The notes under the pieces were generated by a model that worked only from the letters and a program-made list of their open reading frames with translations, was not told where the DNA came from and did no database searches. Made by a program: the position numbers and the translations under genes. Shown here in pieces: positions 1-7,629 of a DNA stretch of 64,000 nt. This DNA is from Kitasatospora cineracea (GTDB lineage: Bacteria; Actinomycetota; Actinomycetes; Streptomycetales; Streptomycetaceae), in assembly GCF_003751605.1 (NCBI RefSeq), contig NZ_RJVJ01000001.1, forward strand, positions 5,642,001 through 5,706,000, read 5' to 3'. Position 1 is the stretch's first letter; each line of letters begins with the position of its first letter.

Positions 1-1
1 C

Positions 2-46
2 ACCGTCCTCTTCGAGCCCACCCTGATCGAACGCCAATCCGCCTGA
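2..46 (+). CDS. C-terminal end of a probable LacI-family regulator (partial)
   Basis: Only the last 14 codons and a TGA stop are in the window. They read TVLFEPTLIERQSA, which resembles the end of LacI-family repressors, where a short beta strand with 'P-x-L-hydrophobic-x-R-x-S' closes the sugar-binding domain. The gene is convergent with the TetR gene that follows. The family call rests on this short tail alone. Confidence 0.4.
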   Translation, partial: TVLFEPTLIERQSA

Positions 47-90
47 CCGGCACCCGCGGGCGGCCGCGGGCGGCTGCGGGGCGACGCGGG

Positions 91-693
91 TCAGAGGCGG
101 TCGGGGCGGGGAGTGCCGGCGCCGTGCAGGAGGGTGTCGACGACCAGGGTGGCGAGGGTGTCGGGGTCGTGTTCGTCGGGGTGCTGGGCGGCCTCGTGGA
201 TGAGGGCGTAGTAGACCCGGCGGGTCCAGGCGATGTCGGTGTCGGGGCGTAGGACGCCGGCGTCCCGGGCACGGAGGAAGAGCCGTTCGCAGGTGGTGCG
301 GACCTCGGCGTGGATCCGGGCGACCTCCGGGTTGACGGCCGAGGCCCGGCTCATGGCGAATCCCCAACTGGCCTTGATGCCCAGGACGTTGGCGGTCGTC
401 CGGTAGAGCGCGACCAGTGGCGGGGCGGTGTCGGGGTGGGCGGCCTCCACCGCGGCGGCGAAGCGCCGGGTGGCCCAGGTGGCCAGGGCGTCGATGAGCG
501 CCTCGCGGGTGGCGAAGCGCCGGTGCACGGTGGTGCGGGCGACGCCCGCGGCCTCGGCGATCTGCTCCACGGTGGCCGCCGGGTCGGCGCCGAGGGTGCG
601 TTCGGCGGCCTCCAGGATGGCCGTCACGGTCCGTTCGGCGTCCGCGCGCAGCGGCCGGTTTCCGGTGGGGGACGACTGCCGCTGCGTGGTCAT
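91..693 (-). CDS. TetR-family transcriptional regulator
   Basis: 200-aa one-component regulator. An N-terminal helix-turn-helix at about residues 20-65 contains the typical 'TVEQIAEAAGVARTTVHRRFATREAL' pattern (split here as AEAAGVARTTVHRRF). The rest is an all-helical ligand and dimer domain of unknown specificity. The ATG at 693 was chosen because the TetR domain follows directly; the frame stays open further upstream but gives a non-TetR extension over the promoter. It is divergent from the aldo/keto reductase gene, with a strong palindrome at 731-754 between them, so it probably represses itself and that gene. Confidence 0.9.
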   Translation of the reverse strand: MTTQRQSSPTGNRPLRADAERTVTAILEAAERTLGADPAATVEQIAEAAGVARTTVHRRFATREALIDALATWATRRFAAAVEAAHPDTAPPLVALYRTTANVLGIKASWGFAMSRASAVNPEVARIHAEVRTTCERLFLRARDAGVLRPDTDIAWTRRVYYALIHEAAQHPDEHDPDTLATLVVDTLLHGAGTPRPDRL

Positions 694-730
694 GCCGGAA
701 AGCATACGCCGGAGTCGCGGTTCGTCGACT

Positions 731-754
731 ACTTGCATCACTCGTGTTGCAAGT
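731..754. promoter_or_regulatory. TetR-type operator between divergent genes
   Basis: A 24-bp imperfect palindrome: ACTTGCA-x-CAC-xx-GTG-x-TGCAAGT. The outer arms (731-737 and 748-754) and the inner CAC/GTG are perfect. It lies 37 bp upstream of the TetR start and 60 bp upstream of the reductase start. A further half-site-like TGATGCAACT sits near 777-786. Binding by the adjacent TetR protein is inferred from position. Confidence 0.7.
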
Positions 755-814
755 TGTAGCTTCACTGCGTCCTGGTTGATGCAACTGGCGTCCCCTCCCG
801 GAAGGTTGGAGCAC

Positions 815-1807
815 ATGGAGTACACCCGTCTCGGCCGCAGCGGCCTCTCGGTCTCCCGGCTCGTCCTCGGCACCATGAACTTCGGCTCGCGGACCTCCGA
901 GCAGGACAGCCACGCCCTCATGGACCGCGCGCACGAACACGGCATCAACTTCTTCGACACCGCGAACGCCTACGGCACCCAGCCGGGCGAGACGCCCACC
1001 GAGGAGATCATCGGACGCTGGTTCGCGGGCGACCCGGAACGCCGGGAACGGACCGTGCTGGCCACCAAGGTCTACCTCCCGACCGGCTCCCGGCCCAACG
1101 AGGGCGGGCTGTCCGCGCTGCACGTCCGGCGCGCCGTCGACGCCTCGCTAAAGCGGCTGCGCACCGACCGGATCGACCTCTACCAGATGCACCACATCGA
1201 CCGGAACACGCCCTGGGAAGAGATCTGGGAAGCGTTCTCCGTGCTGCGCCAGCAAGGCAAGGTGCTGTACTTCGGCTCCTCCAACTTCGCCGGCTGGCAC
1301 CTCGCCCAGGCCCAGGAGGCCGCCCGGGAACGGCACTTCCTCGGCCTGGTCGCCGAGCAGTCGATCTACAACCTGATGTCCCGCTGGGCCGAACTGGAAG
1401 TACTGCCCGCCGCACAGCACTACGGCGTCGGCGTGATCCCGTACTCGCCGCTGCACGGCGGCATGCTCAGCGGCGTCCTGCGCAAGCAGCGCGAAGGCAA
1501 CGCCGTCCGCAGCGGCTCGGGCATCTGGGCCGCCGACTTCGACGGACAGCGCGGCGCCGTCGAGGCGTACGAGCAGCTGTGCGCCGAGACCGGCGCCGAC
1601 CCGGCCCACGTCGGCCTGGCCTGGCTGCTCACCCGGCCCGGCGTCACCGGCCCGATCGTCGGACCGCGCACCGTCGAACAGCTCGACCACACCCTGCGCG
1701 CCCTGGCCACCACCCTCGACGCCGACACCCTCGCCGCCCTCGACCGGATCTTCCCGGCCCCCGGCCCCAACGGCGCCAAGCCCGCCCCCGAGGCGTACGC
1801 CTGGTGA
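815..1807 (+). CDS. Aldo/keto reductase
   Basis: 330-aa NAD(P)H-dependent oxidoreductase of the AKR superfamily, cytosolic (alpha/beta)8 barrel. The expected catalytic tetrad is visible: Asp48 in FFDTANAYG, Tyr53, Lys85 in ATKVY and a His in YQMHHID (126/127). Opens with the usual MEYTRLGRSGLSVSRL. ATG 815 follows a weak GGAG and matches the family start. Transcribed away from the TetR gene, so it is probably induced by that regulator's ligand. Substrate unknown. Confidence 0.92.
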   Translation: MEYTRLGRSGLSVSRLVLGTMNFGSRTSEQDSHALMDRAHEHGINFFDTANAYGTQPGETPTEEIIGRWFAGDPERRERTVLATKVYLPTGSRPNEGGLSALHVRRAVDASLKRLRTDRIDLYQMHHIDRNTPWEEIWEAFSVLRQQGKVLYFGSSNFAGWHLAQAQEAARERHFLGLVAEQSIYNLMSRWAELEVLPAAQHYGVGVIPYSPLHGGMLSGVLRKQREGNAVRSGSGIWAADFDGQRGAVEAYEQLCAETGADPAHVGLAWLLTRPGVTGPIVGPRTVEQLDHTLRALATTLDADTLAALDRIFPAPGPNGAKPAPEAYAW

Positions 1808-1880
1808 CCCGTCAGGCCCGCCGCGGCCCCGGCAGCCGGGGGCGCGGCAAACCGGTTGATCCGCCGATTACGGTTTCGGT

Positions 1881-2372
1881 ATGACAAGCACACTCCGGCT
1901 GGAAGCGGTCACCGCCGCCAACCTCGACACCGCACTCGGCATCGACGTCCGCCCGGACCAGGCCCACCTGGTGGACCCGGTGGTCAAGTCCCTCGCCGAG
2001 GCGTACGTCCACCCCGGCGTGGCCTGGCCCCGGCTGATCCTGGACGGCGAGCGGCCGGTCGGCTTCCTGATGGCCTTCTTCGACATCGACTTCAAGGGCG
2101 ACGGCGGCACCGACATCCGCTCGGGCCTGTGGCGGCTCAACATCGCCGCCGGCGAACAGGGCCGCGGCTACGGCCGCTTCGCGGTCGAAGCGGTGGCCAC
2201 CGAGATCCGCCGCCGCGGCGGCACCCGCCTCACCACCACCTGGCACCCCGGCGAGGACGGCCCCGAACGCTTCTACCTGCGCCTCGGCTTCCGCCCCACC
2301 GGAGAGACCAGCGGCAGCGAACGCGTCGGCGAACTGCACCTCACCGCGGAGCCGGACCCGGAGCCCGCCTGA
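1881..2372 (+). CDS. GNAT-family N-acetyltransferase
   Basis: 163 aa. The acetyl-CoA-binding motif A is visible at about residues 88-100 (LWRLNIAAGEQGRGYGR, with the Q/R-x-x-G-x-G/A loop), followed by an amphipathic helix and the C-terminal FYLRLGFRPTGE motif B. The N-terminal half resembles spermidine or amino-sugar acetyltransferases, but the substrate cannot be read from sequence. Stands alone after the reductase gene. Confidence 0.85.
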   Translation: MTSTLRLEAVTAANLDTALGIDVRPDQAHLVDPVVKSLAEAYVHPGVAWPRLILDGERPVGFLMAFFDIDFKGDGGTDIRSGLWRLNIAAGEQGRGYGRFAVEAVATEIRRRGGTRLTTTWHPGEDGPERFYLRLGFRPTGETSGSERVGELHLTAEPDPEPA

Positions 2373-2496
2373 GCACCCGGAGCCGCACCCGGAGCCGCCC
2401 CCGGAACCCGGACGGGTGGGACGGCACCGCCGTCAACGGCCTCCGTCCGGCACCCCGCCGGCCCCCGCCGCCCGGCCCCGGTCCACAATCGCGGGC

Positions 2497-3081
2497 ATGG
2501 ACGTCCTCGAACTGCTGGAGGGGGCCGGGCTGCTGGCTCCCGGGGCTGCCGCCGACCCGAACGACCCCACTGTCCTGGACGTCCGGGACCTGCTGGCCCA
2601 CGACGGGTGGGAGACCGTCCTCACGCTGCTGGAGGAGCCCGGCACCAACCCGCCGATCCCGCCCGAGCGTTGGGCCGAGCTCGCGGCCGCCGCCGAGCAG
2701 CTGCACCTCGCGCACAGCGCCGACTGGTGCCACTGGCGGTACTGCGAGGCCCGCGACGACCTCGTGATCCGCGCCGAACTCGCCCTGCCGCCCCTCGGGG
2801 AGGGCCCGCGCAGGACGCCCTTCGCCGGGGCGGGGGTCATGCGCCCGCTGTGGGACATCGGCCAGCACACCCCCGACGGCGGACCGAACCTCGCCATCGC
2901 CAGGCTCTGGGCGGAAGACACCCCGACCCTGGGCCCCGGCGAACGCGCCACCGTCCGCCTCGGGCCCCTCGCCCCCGCCCGCTGGCGCGACCTGCGCCCC
3001 GGCCGGCGGATCACCATGCACGAGGGCCAACCCGTCGTTGCGACGGCCACCGTCGTCGAGGTCCGCCGGGTCTTCGGGTGA
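2497..3081 (+). CDS. Hypothetical protein with an EF-Tu domain III-like beta barrel
   Basis: 194 aa. The N-terminal 85 residues are helical and acidic without a recognised motif. The C-terminal half reads like the EF-Tu domain III barrel: 'MRPLWDIG...LGPGERATVRLGPL...LRPGRRITMHEGQPVVATATVVEV', where R-P-G-x-x-I-x-M-x-E-G and V-V-A-x-A-x-V match the last strands of EF-Tu. No GTPase domain is present. ATG 2497 is the first start consistent with coding character. Function unknown. Confidence 0.7.
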   Translation: MDVLELLEGAGLLAPGAAADPNDPTVLDVRDLLAHDGWETVLTLLEEPGTNPPIPPERWAELAAAAEQLHLAHSADWCHWRYCEARDDLVIRAELALPPLGEGPRRTPFAGAGVMRPLWDIGQHTPDGGPNLAIARLWAEDTPTLGPGERATVRLGPLAPARWRDLRPGRRITMHEGQPVVATATVVEVRRVFG

Positions 3082-3100
3082 ACGGCCCGGCCTGAGGCGG

Positions 3101-3337
3101 TCACCAGAGCGGGGCGACCAGGTCCCCGGTGGCGGCGTCGCGGACGGAGATCGCCTCGACCGGGCACATCTCGGCGGCCTCGGTCAGTTCCTCGGAGCCC
3201 GCGGAGGCGGGCCGGACGGGGGCGGCGCGGCCGTCAGGGCCGAGGGCGAGGTCGGTGGGGGCGGTGCGGGCGCACAGGCCGCTGCCGATGCAGCGGCCCC
3301 GGTCGACCGTCACGACCAGTTGCCGGGCGTCGCTCAC
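3101..3337 (-). CDS. 3Fe-4S-type ferredoxin, P450 redox partner
   Basis: 78-aa cytosolic ferredoxin. The cysteine pattern is C16-x5-C22 with C58-P later (CIGSGLC...MCPVEAI), the three-cysteine arrangement of actinobacterial 3Fe-4S ferredoxins that feed electrons to class I P450s. The GTG start at 3337 overlaps the TGA of the P450 gene by four bases (GTGA), so translation is coupled and the two products are almost certainly partners. No ferredoxin reductase lies nearby; one encoded elsewhere must serve it. Confidence 0.92.
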   Translation of the reverse strand: MSDARQLVVTVDRGRCIGSGLCARTAPTDLALGPDGRAAPVRPASAGSEELTEAAEMCPVEAISVRDAATGDLVAPLW

Positions 3338-4590
3338 CAGGCCACCTCCAGGCGCAGCGGGCTGCGGGTGAGCAGGCCGGTGCGCCACTCGATCCGGTCG
3401 ACCGGGGTGGCCAGCCGCAGTTCCGGCAGGGCGCGGGCCAGGTGGTGCAGGCCCAGTTCGAGTTCCATCCGGGCCAGCCAGGCGCCCAGGCAGTGGTGCG
3501 GCCCGGCCCCGAAGGTCAGCGACGGGGTGCCGAGCGGGGCGAACAGGTCGAGCGGGCCCGGCGGGTAGACCTGCGGGTCGGCGTTGGCCGCGGTGGTGTC
3601 GGCGGCGACGATCGCCCCCGCCGGGATGGTCACCCCGCCGATCTCCAGGTCCGCCGTCGCCCGGCGCAACTGCCCGGGGGCGGTGGTGCGGTCGCCGAGT
3701 GGGACGGTGCGCAGGATCTGCTCGGTCGCGGCGGCGGCCGCGGCCGGGTCCGCGCCGATCCGCTGCCAGGCCCCGGCGGACTCCGGCTGCCCGGCCTGCG
3801 CTGCCTGCCCTGCCTGCGCGGTCCGTTCCGGGTCGAGCAGGTAGACCAGGGCGTTGCCGAAACTGGTCATGGTGGTCTCGTGCCCGGCGATCACCAGCCC
3901 GATGGTGAGCGAGGTGATCTGCTCCTCCGTCATGCCGCCGGTCCGGTCGGCGGCCAGCACCAGCGAACTGACCAGGTCATCGCCCGGGTTCTTGCGCCGC
4001 TCCTGCACCAGCCGGTACCCGAACGCGCCGAACTCCGCGATCGCCGTCCGGATCTCCTCGGCGCTGTACGCCGTCGTGGACAGCGCGTGGTCGCTCCAGT
4101 AGCCGAGCCGCTCGGTGTCCAGGCCCTCCAGCTCCATCAGCCGGCTGATCACCCGCACCGGCAGCGGCTTGGTGAGCGCCCCGACCACCTCGGCGGGCGA
4201 CCCCGACGCGGCCAGCTCGTCGACCAGCTCCCGCACCACCCCGTCCACCCAGGGCCGCCAGCGCTCGATCGCCCGCGGGGTGAAGGCGCGCTGGACGGTG
4301 CGGCGGATCGCCTGGTGGTCCGGCCCGTCGCTGTTCAGGATCGAGGACGGGTCGTCCAGGATGTTCGGCGTCAGCACGGTCGGCGGCGCGTCCGGCGCGT
4401 ACAGCGAGGCCCGCCCCAGGTCCGGGTGGGCGAGCGCCTGCCGGACGTCCGCGTGCCGGGTCAGCACCCACACCGGCGTCCCGGTCGGCAGCGCGGCCTG
4501 CCGGGGCGGCCCGGCCTCCGCCCGCAGCAGGCAGTGCAGCGGCACCAGCGGCGGCGCGTCGGGGGCTTCGGGAGTCGCGTCGGTGGTCAT
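3334..4590 (-). CDS. Cytochrome P450 with an altered ExxR motif
   Basis: 418-aa soluble bacterial P450. Visible motifs: I-helix AGHETT (235-240) for oxygen activation, and the heme loop FGAGPHHCLG with the thiolate ligand Cys367. The K-helix motif reads EQILR (290-294), so the normally invariant Glu of ExxR is Gln291. Streptomyces CYP157 proteins are known to deviate here too (EQSLW), so a folded enzyme is plausible. ATG 4590 has AGGAGGA 4 bases upstream. A low-complexity QAGQAAQAGQ insert lies near residue 260. Substrate unknown; no biosynthetic cluster surrounds it. Confidence 0.93.
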   Translation of the reverse strand: MTTDATPEAPDAPPLVPLHCLLRAEAGPPRQAALPTGTPVWVLTRHADVRQALAHPDLGRASLYAPDAPPTVLTPNILDDPSSILNSDGPDHQAIRRTVQRAFTPRAIERWRPWVDGVVRELVDELAASGSPAEVVGALTKPLPVRVISRLMELEGLDTERLGYWSDHALSTTAYSAEEIRTAIAEFGAFGYRLVQERRKNPGDDLVSSLVLAADRTGGMTEEQITSLTIGLVIAGHETTMTSFGNALVYLLDPERTAQAGQAAQAGQPESAGAWQRIGADPAAAAAATEQILRTVPLGDRTTAPGQLRRATADLEIGGVTIPAGAIVAADTTAANADPQVYPPGPLDLFAPLGTPSLTFGAGPHHCLGAWLARMELELGLHHLARALPELRLATPVDRIEWRTGLLTRSPLRLEVAW

Positions 4591-4755
4591 CCGTCCTCCT
4601 GGCAAGAGACCTGCACGGGCCGAGGAGGCCACCGGCCGGCGACCCCTCGCCCCCGACCGTATGCGGCCGACAGCCCCGCGAGTAGGACGCAAACCAGCCA
4701 CCGACGGGACGCGAAATCCCTCCAACTGGCGTTCGAAACCCGGACGTTGGCACGG

Positions 4756-4827
4756 ACCGCAGCCGTGGCCACAAACCGCAGCCGTGGCCACGGCTCGCAA
4801 CCGCGGCCGCGGCTCGCAACCGCGGCC
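4756..4827. repeat. Two pairs of short direct repeats upstream of the P450 gene
   Basis: ACCGCAGCCGTGGCCAC occurs at about 4756-4772 and again at about 4775-4791. It is followed by two copies of GGCTCGCAACCGCGGCC (4792-4808 and 4811-4827). This 257-bp gap between the P450 start and the Rid gene's stop holds no other clear signal beyond the P450 Shine-Dalgarno sequence. Confidence 0.7.
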
Positions 4828-4847
4828 CGCGCCGCCGCCGGGGCGGC

Positions 4848-5252
4848 TCAGCCCGCGACGACCGCCAGCGCTTCGATCTCGATCAGCACCTCCGGCCGGA
4901 ACAGCGCCGCGACCTGCACCGCCGAACTCGCCGGCGGCCGCGCCGGGTCCACGTGCTCGTCCCGCACCTTGCGGATCGCGGGCAGGTACGCCACGTCCGT
5001 GACGAACACGGTGAACTTCACGACGTCCGAGAACCCGGCCCCCGCCGCGGCCAGGCAGCGCCGCAGGTTCTCGAACACCTGCCGGGCCTGCGCCTCCGGA
5101 TCACCCGCCCCGACCAGGTCCCCCCGCTCGTCGAACGCCACCTGCCCGGAAACCTGAACCAACCGCCCCGTCCCGGTGACCACCTGGGTGTAACCCGTAC
5201 CCGGTGCGACACCCGGCGGCTCGGCGATGTGCGTGAGGTGAGAAGTACTCAT
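4848..5252 (-). CDS. Rid (YjgF/YER057c) family protein
   Basis: 134-aa trimeric Rid-fold protein. RidA enzymes hydrolyse reactive enamines and imines released by PLP enzymes. The family shape is clear (GRLVQVSGQVAFD, QVFENLRRCLAAAG, C-terminal VLIEIEALAVV). The segment that carries the catalytic Arg in true RidA (P-A-R-S-x-V-x-V-A) reads PASSAVQVA, so the Arg is Ser. That suggests a Rid subgroup without classical imine deaminase activity. ATG 5252 has AGGA 8 bases upstream; ATG 5261 is an alternative. Confidence 0.88.
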   Translation of the reverse strand: MSTSHLTHIAEPPGVAPGTGYTQVVTGTGRLVQVSGQVAFDERGDLVGAGDPEAQARQVFENLRRCLAAAGAGFSDVVKFTVFVTDVAYLPAIRKVRDEHVDPARPPASSAVQVAALFRPEVLIEIEALAVVAG

Positions 5253-5340
5253 GGCCGCCATCCTCACCCATCCCACCCGCCGGACGCACCGCAGTTTCCC
5301 CGGACGGCACGGACGGTCCCGGGCGGTCCTGGGCGGAGGT

Positions 5341-6168
5341 TCAGCGGACGACCTCGGGCAGGGGACGCAGGAACGGGCGGTCGGTGGGCGGGAGTTCGGG
5401 GAGGGGACCGGCGGCGCGCAGGACGACGTCCAGGACGGCGTCCGGGTCGCAGGCGTAACCGCCGCTGGCCCAGGCCGCGTTGGCCTCGACGACGGCCCAG
5501 CCGTGCGGCGTGCGGCCGAGGTCGACCACGGCGGCGCTCGGCAGGGCGGCCGGGCCGGTCGCGGCGGCCAGCACGTCGGCCGCGAAGGCCAGCAGCTCCG
5601 GGGCGTCCGACTCCGGGGCGTCCGACTCCGGGGCCTCCGACTCCGTTGCGGCGACCGAGAGTTCACCGCCCCGGGCGTAGCGGGACGCGGCGCGCACCGT
5701 GCCGTCCAGCACGAACAGGCGGAACTCGGTGTCGAACCGGACGACCTCGCTGACCAGCACCGGCGTTGCGCCGTCCAGCAGTTCGGGCCCGGGCAGGGCG
5801 CTGCCGTCCGGGTACACCCGGGCGGTGAAGTGCTTGTCCGCGGGCGCCTTCACGAAGGCCGGGCCGGGCAGCCTGCGCGCCTCGGCGAGCGTCGTCAACT
5901 CGACCCGGCGGCGCGTCAGTTCGCGCGGCAGCGCGGCCAGCCAGCCGTCGGACGGCTCCAGCGGGGCCAGCCCCAGCTCCCGCCCGACCGCGTCGGCGAA
6001 CAGCGGCCCGCCGTACAGGTGCACCCGCGTCCCCGCCAGCCCCTGCGGGGCCCGCCAGGACGCCGCCGTGTGCGCCCGCAGCCCGCGCCGCCCGGCGGCG
6101 GTGCGCAGCTGGAGACCGGTCTCGTTGATCCGCGGGGCGAGCAGCAGGGTGGCGCCGGTGGTGGACAT
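5341..6168 (-). CDS. ATP-grasp domain protein
   Basis: 275 aa, resembling the small ATP-grasp proteins of the DUF4343 type: strand-rich N-terminus (ATLLLAPRINETG), FVKAPADKHFTAR for nucleotide contacts, DTEFRLFVLDG and a metal-binding VVEANAAWASGGY near the C-terminus. Such proteins ligate a carboxylate to an amine or thiol; the substrate is unknown. An acidic loop (SEAPESDAPESDAPE) comes from a threefold 15-bp repeat. ATG 6168 gives the usual N-terminus; ATG 6180 is possible, and neither has a strong ribosome site. Confidence 0.8.
   Translation of the reverse strand: MSTTGATLLLAPRINETGLQLRTAAGRRGLRAHTAASWRAPQGLAGTRVHLYGGPLFADAVGRELGLAPLEPSDGWLAALPRELTRRRVELTTLAEARRLPGPAFVKAPADKHFTARVYPDGSALPGPELLDGATPVLVSEVVRFDTEFRLFVLDGTVRAASRYARGGELSVAATESEAPESDAPESDAPELLAFAADVLAAATGPAALPSAAVVDLGRTPHGWAVVEANAAWASGGYACDPDAVLDVVLRAAGPLPELPPTDRPFLRPLPEVVR
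5601..5645. repeat. In-frame 15-bp tandem repeat, three copies
   Basis: GGGCGTCCGACTCCG at 5601-5615 and 5616-5630, then a copy with one change at 5631-5645. It lies inside the ATP-grasp gene and encodes the repeated acidic ESDAP units. Because the unit is a multiple of three, expansion or contraction keeps the frame. Confidence 0.9.
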
Positions 6169-6233
6169 GCCCGCGATCATGCCGCGCGGGCGGCCGCCCC
6201 GGCCACGGGATTTCGCCGGGCCGGGCCCCGGGC

Positions 6234-6875
6234 TCAGTCCTGCGGGGCCAGCGAGGCGGGCGAGGTGGTGGATGGGGGCGAAGCGGGGGAGGCCGGGAAG
6301 AGGCGTTGGACGGCGGTGACGACGGCGGCCCGGCGGGCGGCCAGGAAGGCGGTGCGCTGCTCCTCGTCGGCGGGGAGGAGTTCGGACTGCCCGGCCCAGG
6401 ACGTCGCCAGCTGGTTGAGCAGGACCAGGACGTCCAGCGGGTCCCAGGACGGGTCGAGGTGGCCCGCGCGCTGGGCCAGGCGCAGCTGCTCGGTCTTGTG
6501 GCGGACGGTCGCGCCGACCGGGTCGCCGTCCGGCGCGGGCCCGTCCCCGGGGGTCAGTTCGAGACGGCCCCAGGACATCAGGCGCAGCCGGTCCGGGTGC
6601 GCGGAGAAGTAGTCGTGCAGGCGCCCGGCGTACGCGGGCAGGTCGGTCGGGTCGAGCCGGGTGGCCTCGGCGACGGCCGTCAACTCGGCTGCGGCGACCG
6701 TCGCGTAGAGCTCCTCCTTGCTGCGGAAGTACGCGTACAGACGCTCCTTGCTGGTGCGGGCGGCCTTGGCGATCCGCTCCACCCGGGCACCCGCGATCCC
6801 GTGCCGGGCGAACTCGGCGGTGGCCGCGGCGACGATCCGGTCGCGGGTCGAGTCGGCTCCGGGCGGGGGTGTCAT
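6234..6875 (-). CDS. TetR-family transcriptional regulator
   Basis: 213 aa. The N-terminal HTH is clear (STRDRIVAAATAEFARHGIAGARVERIAKAARTSKERLYAYFRSKEEL, residues about 8-56). The C-terminal part resembles the HTH-type regulators with a TetR_C_2-like ligand domain. The tail is a Ser/Pro/Thr-rich low-complexity segment (SPASPPSTTSPAS). ATG 6875 was chosen because the HTH begins just after it. No divergent partner gene is next to it, so the target is unclear. Confidence 0.9.
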   Translation of the reverse strand: MTPPPGADSTRDRIVAAATAEFARHGIAGARVERIAKAARTSKERLYAYFRSKEELYATVAAAELTAVAEATRLDPTDLPAYAGRLHDYFSAHPDRLRLMSWGRLELTPGDGPAPDGDPVGATVRHKTEQLRLAQRAGHLDPSWDPLDVLVLLNQLATSWAGQSELLPADEEQRTAFLAARRAAVVTAVQRLFPASPASPPSTTSPASLAPQD

Positions 6876-6955
6876 GCCCCCACGGTACCCGACCGAACCG
6901 GACAGTTCGGAACGCGACCCCGCCGCCCTCGCGCGCACGGCGCGGCGCCCCGGTC

Positions 6956-7060
6956 GGCCAGAGCTCGGAGCCCGCGGACCGGTCAGAGCTCGGAGCTCGT
7001 GGACCGGTCAGAGCTCGGAGCTCGTGGACCGGCCAGGGTCTGCGGACCGGTCAGAGCTCG
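6956..7060. repeat. 25-bp tandem repeat copying the 3' end of the downstream-encoded GNAT gene
   Basis: Exact 25-bp copies lie at 6981-7005 and 7006-7030, a diverged copy at 6956-6980, a shortened one at 7031-7048, and the start of another at 7049-7060. On the minus strand each unit contains GAGCTCTGAC, the last codons plus stop of the GNAT gene that ends at 7051. The gene end has therefore been duplicated in tandem past its own stop codon. The TetR gene start lies 80 bp beyond. Confidence 0.92.
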
Positions 7061-7557
7061 CGGCGCATCACCAGGCGCGGCCACCGGTCCAGCCCGTGCG
7101 CCGCCTCGCGGGCCCGGACCGCGCGCAGCCCCGGCCCGAGCGCGTCCTCCGGCACCGGGCGGAAACCGCACCGGGCGTAGTACGGGGCGTTCCACGGCAC
7201 CTCGGCGAAGGTGGTGAGGGTCAGTGCCGGAACGCCCTCCGCCACGGCCAGCGCAGCCAGGTGCTCCAACAGGCCGCGTCCCACCCCCCGGCGGGCGTGC
7301 GCGGGATGCACCGAGACCTGCTCGACGTGCAGCGCGCCGTCGATCCGCTCCGCGACCAGGTACGCGACCGGCCGGTCGGACCCGTCCACCGCCACCAGGG
7401 CCAGCCCCGCCCGCACGAACGGCGCCAACTCCTCGACGGAGAACGGCTCGTCCGCCGCGATCTCCGCCATCCCGACCTCGTCGAAGCAGCGACCGGCCGC
7501 CCGCTCGATCTCCTGGAGCAGCGGCAGTTCCTCGACCCGGACCTCACGTACGCGCAT
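7051..7557 (-). CDS. GNAT-family N-acetyltransferase
   Basis: 168 aa. The acetyl-CoA motif is textbook: VEQVSVHPAHARRGVGRGLLEHL, residues about 80-102, with R-R-G-V-G-R. It is followed by ALTLTTFAEVPWNAPYYARCGF, typical of the RimI/PA4026-like N-acetyltransferases. ATG 7557 gives MRVREV, the normal family start. Its 3' end has spawned the tandem repeats at 6956-7060. Confidence 0.9.
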   Translation of the reverse strand: MRVREVRVEELPLLQEIERAAGRCFDEVGMAEIAADEPFSVEELAPFVRAGLALVAVDGSDRPVAYLVAERIDGALHVEQVSVHPAHARRGVGRGLLEHLAALAVAEGVPALTLTTFAEVPWNAPYYARCGFRPVPEDALGPGLRAVRAREAAHGLDRWPRLVMRREL

Positions 7558-7580
7558 CACCCCATTGTGCGCGACCACGC

Positions 7581-7620
7581 TCCCCGCCGCGGCCCCGGTC
7601 GGACGGGGCCGCGGCGGGGA
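7581..7620 (-). terminator. Strong hairpin terminator
   Basis: A perfect 16-bp stem (7581-7596 with 7605-7620) and an 8-nt loop, rich in G and C and without a U tract, as is common in actinomycetes. It sits directly after the stop of the proline-rich membrane protein gene on the minus strand, before the GNAT gene. Confidence 0.8.
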
Positions 7621-7629
7621 ACGGCGGGG

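Noticed and set aside
3101..4590. P450-ferredoxin pair as part of a conservon or a secondary-metabolite cluster
   Set aside because: No roadblock/LC7, GTPase, PKS, NRPS, terpene or tailoring genes surround it. It is a two-gene unit.
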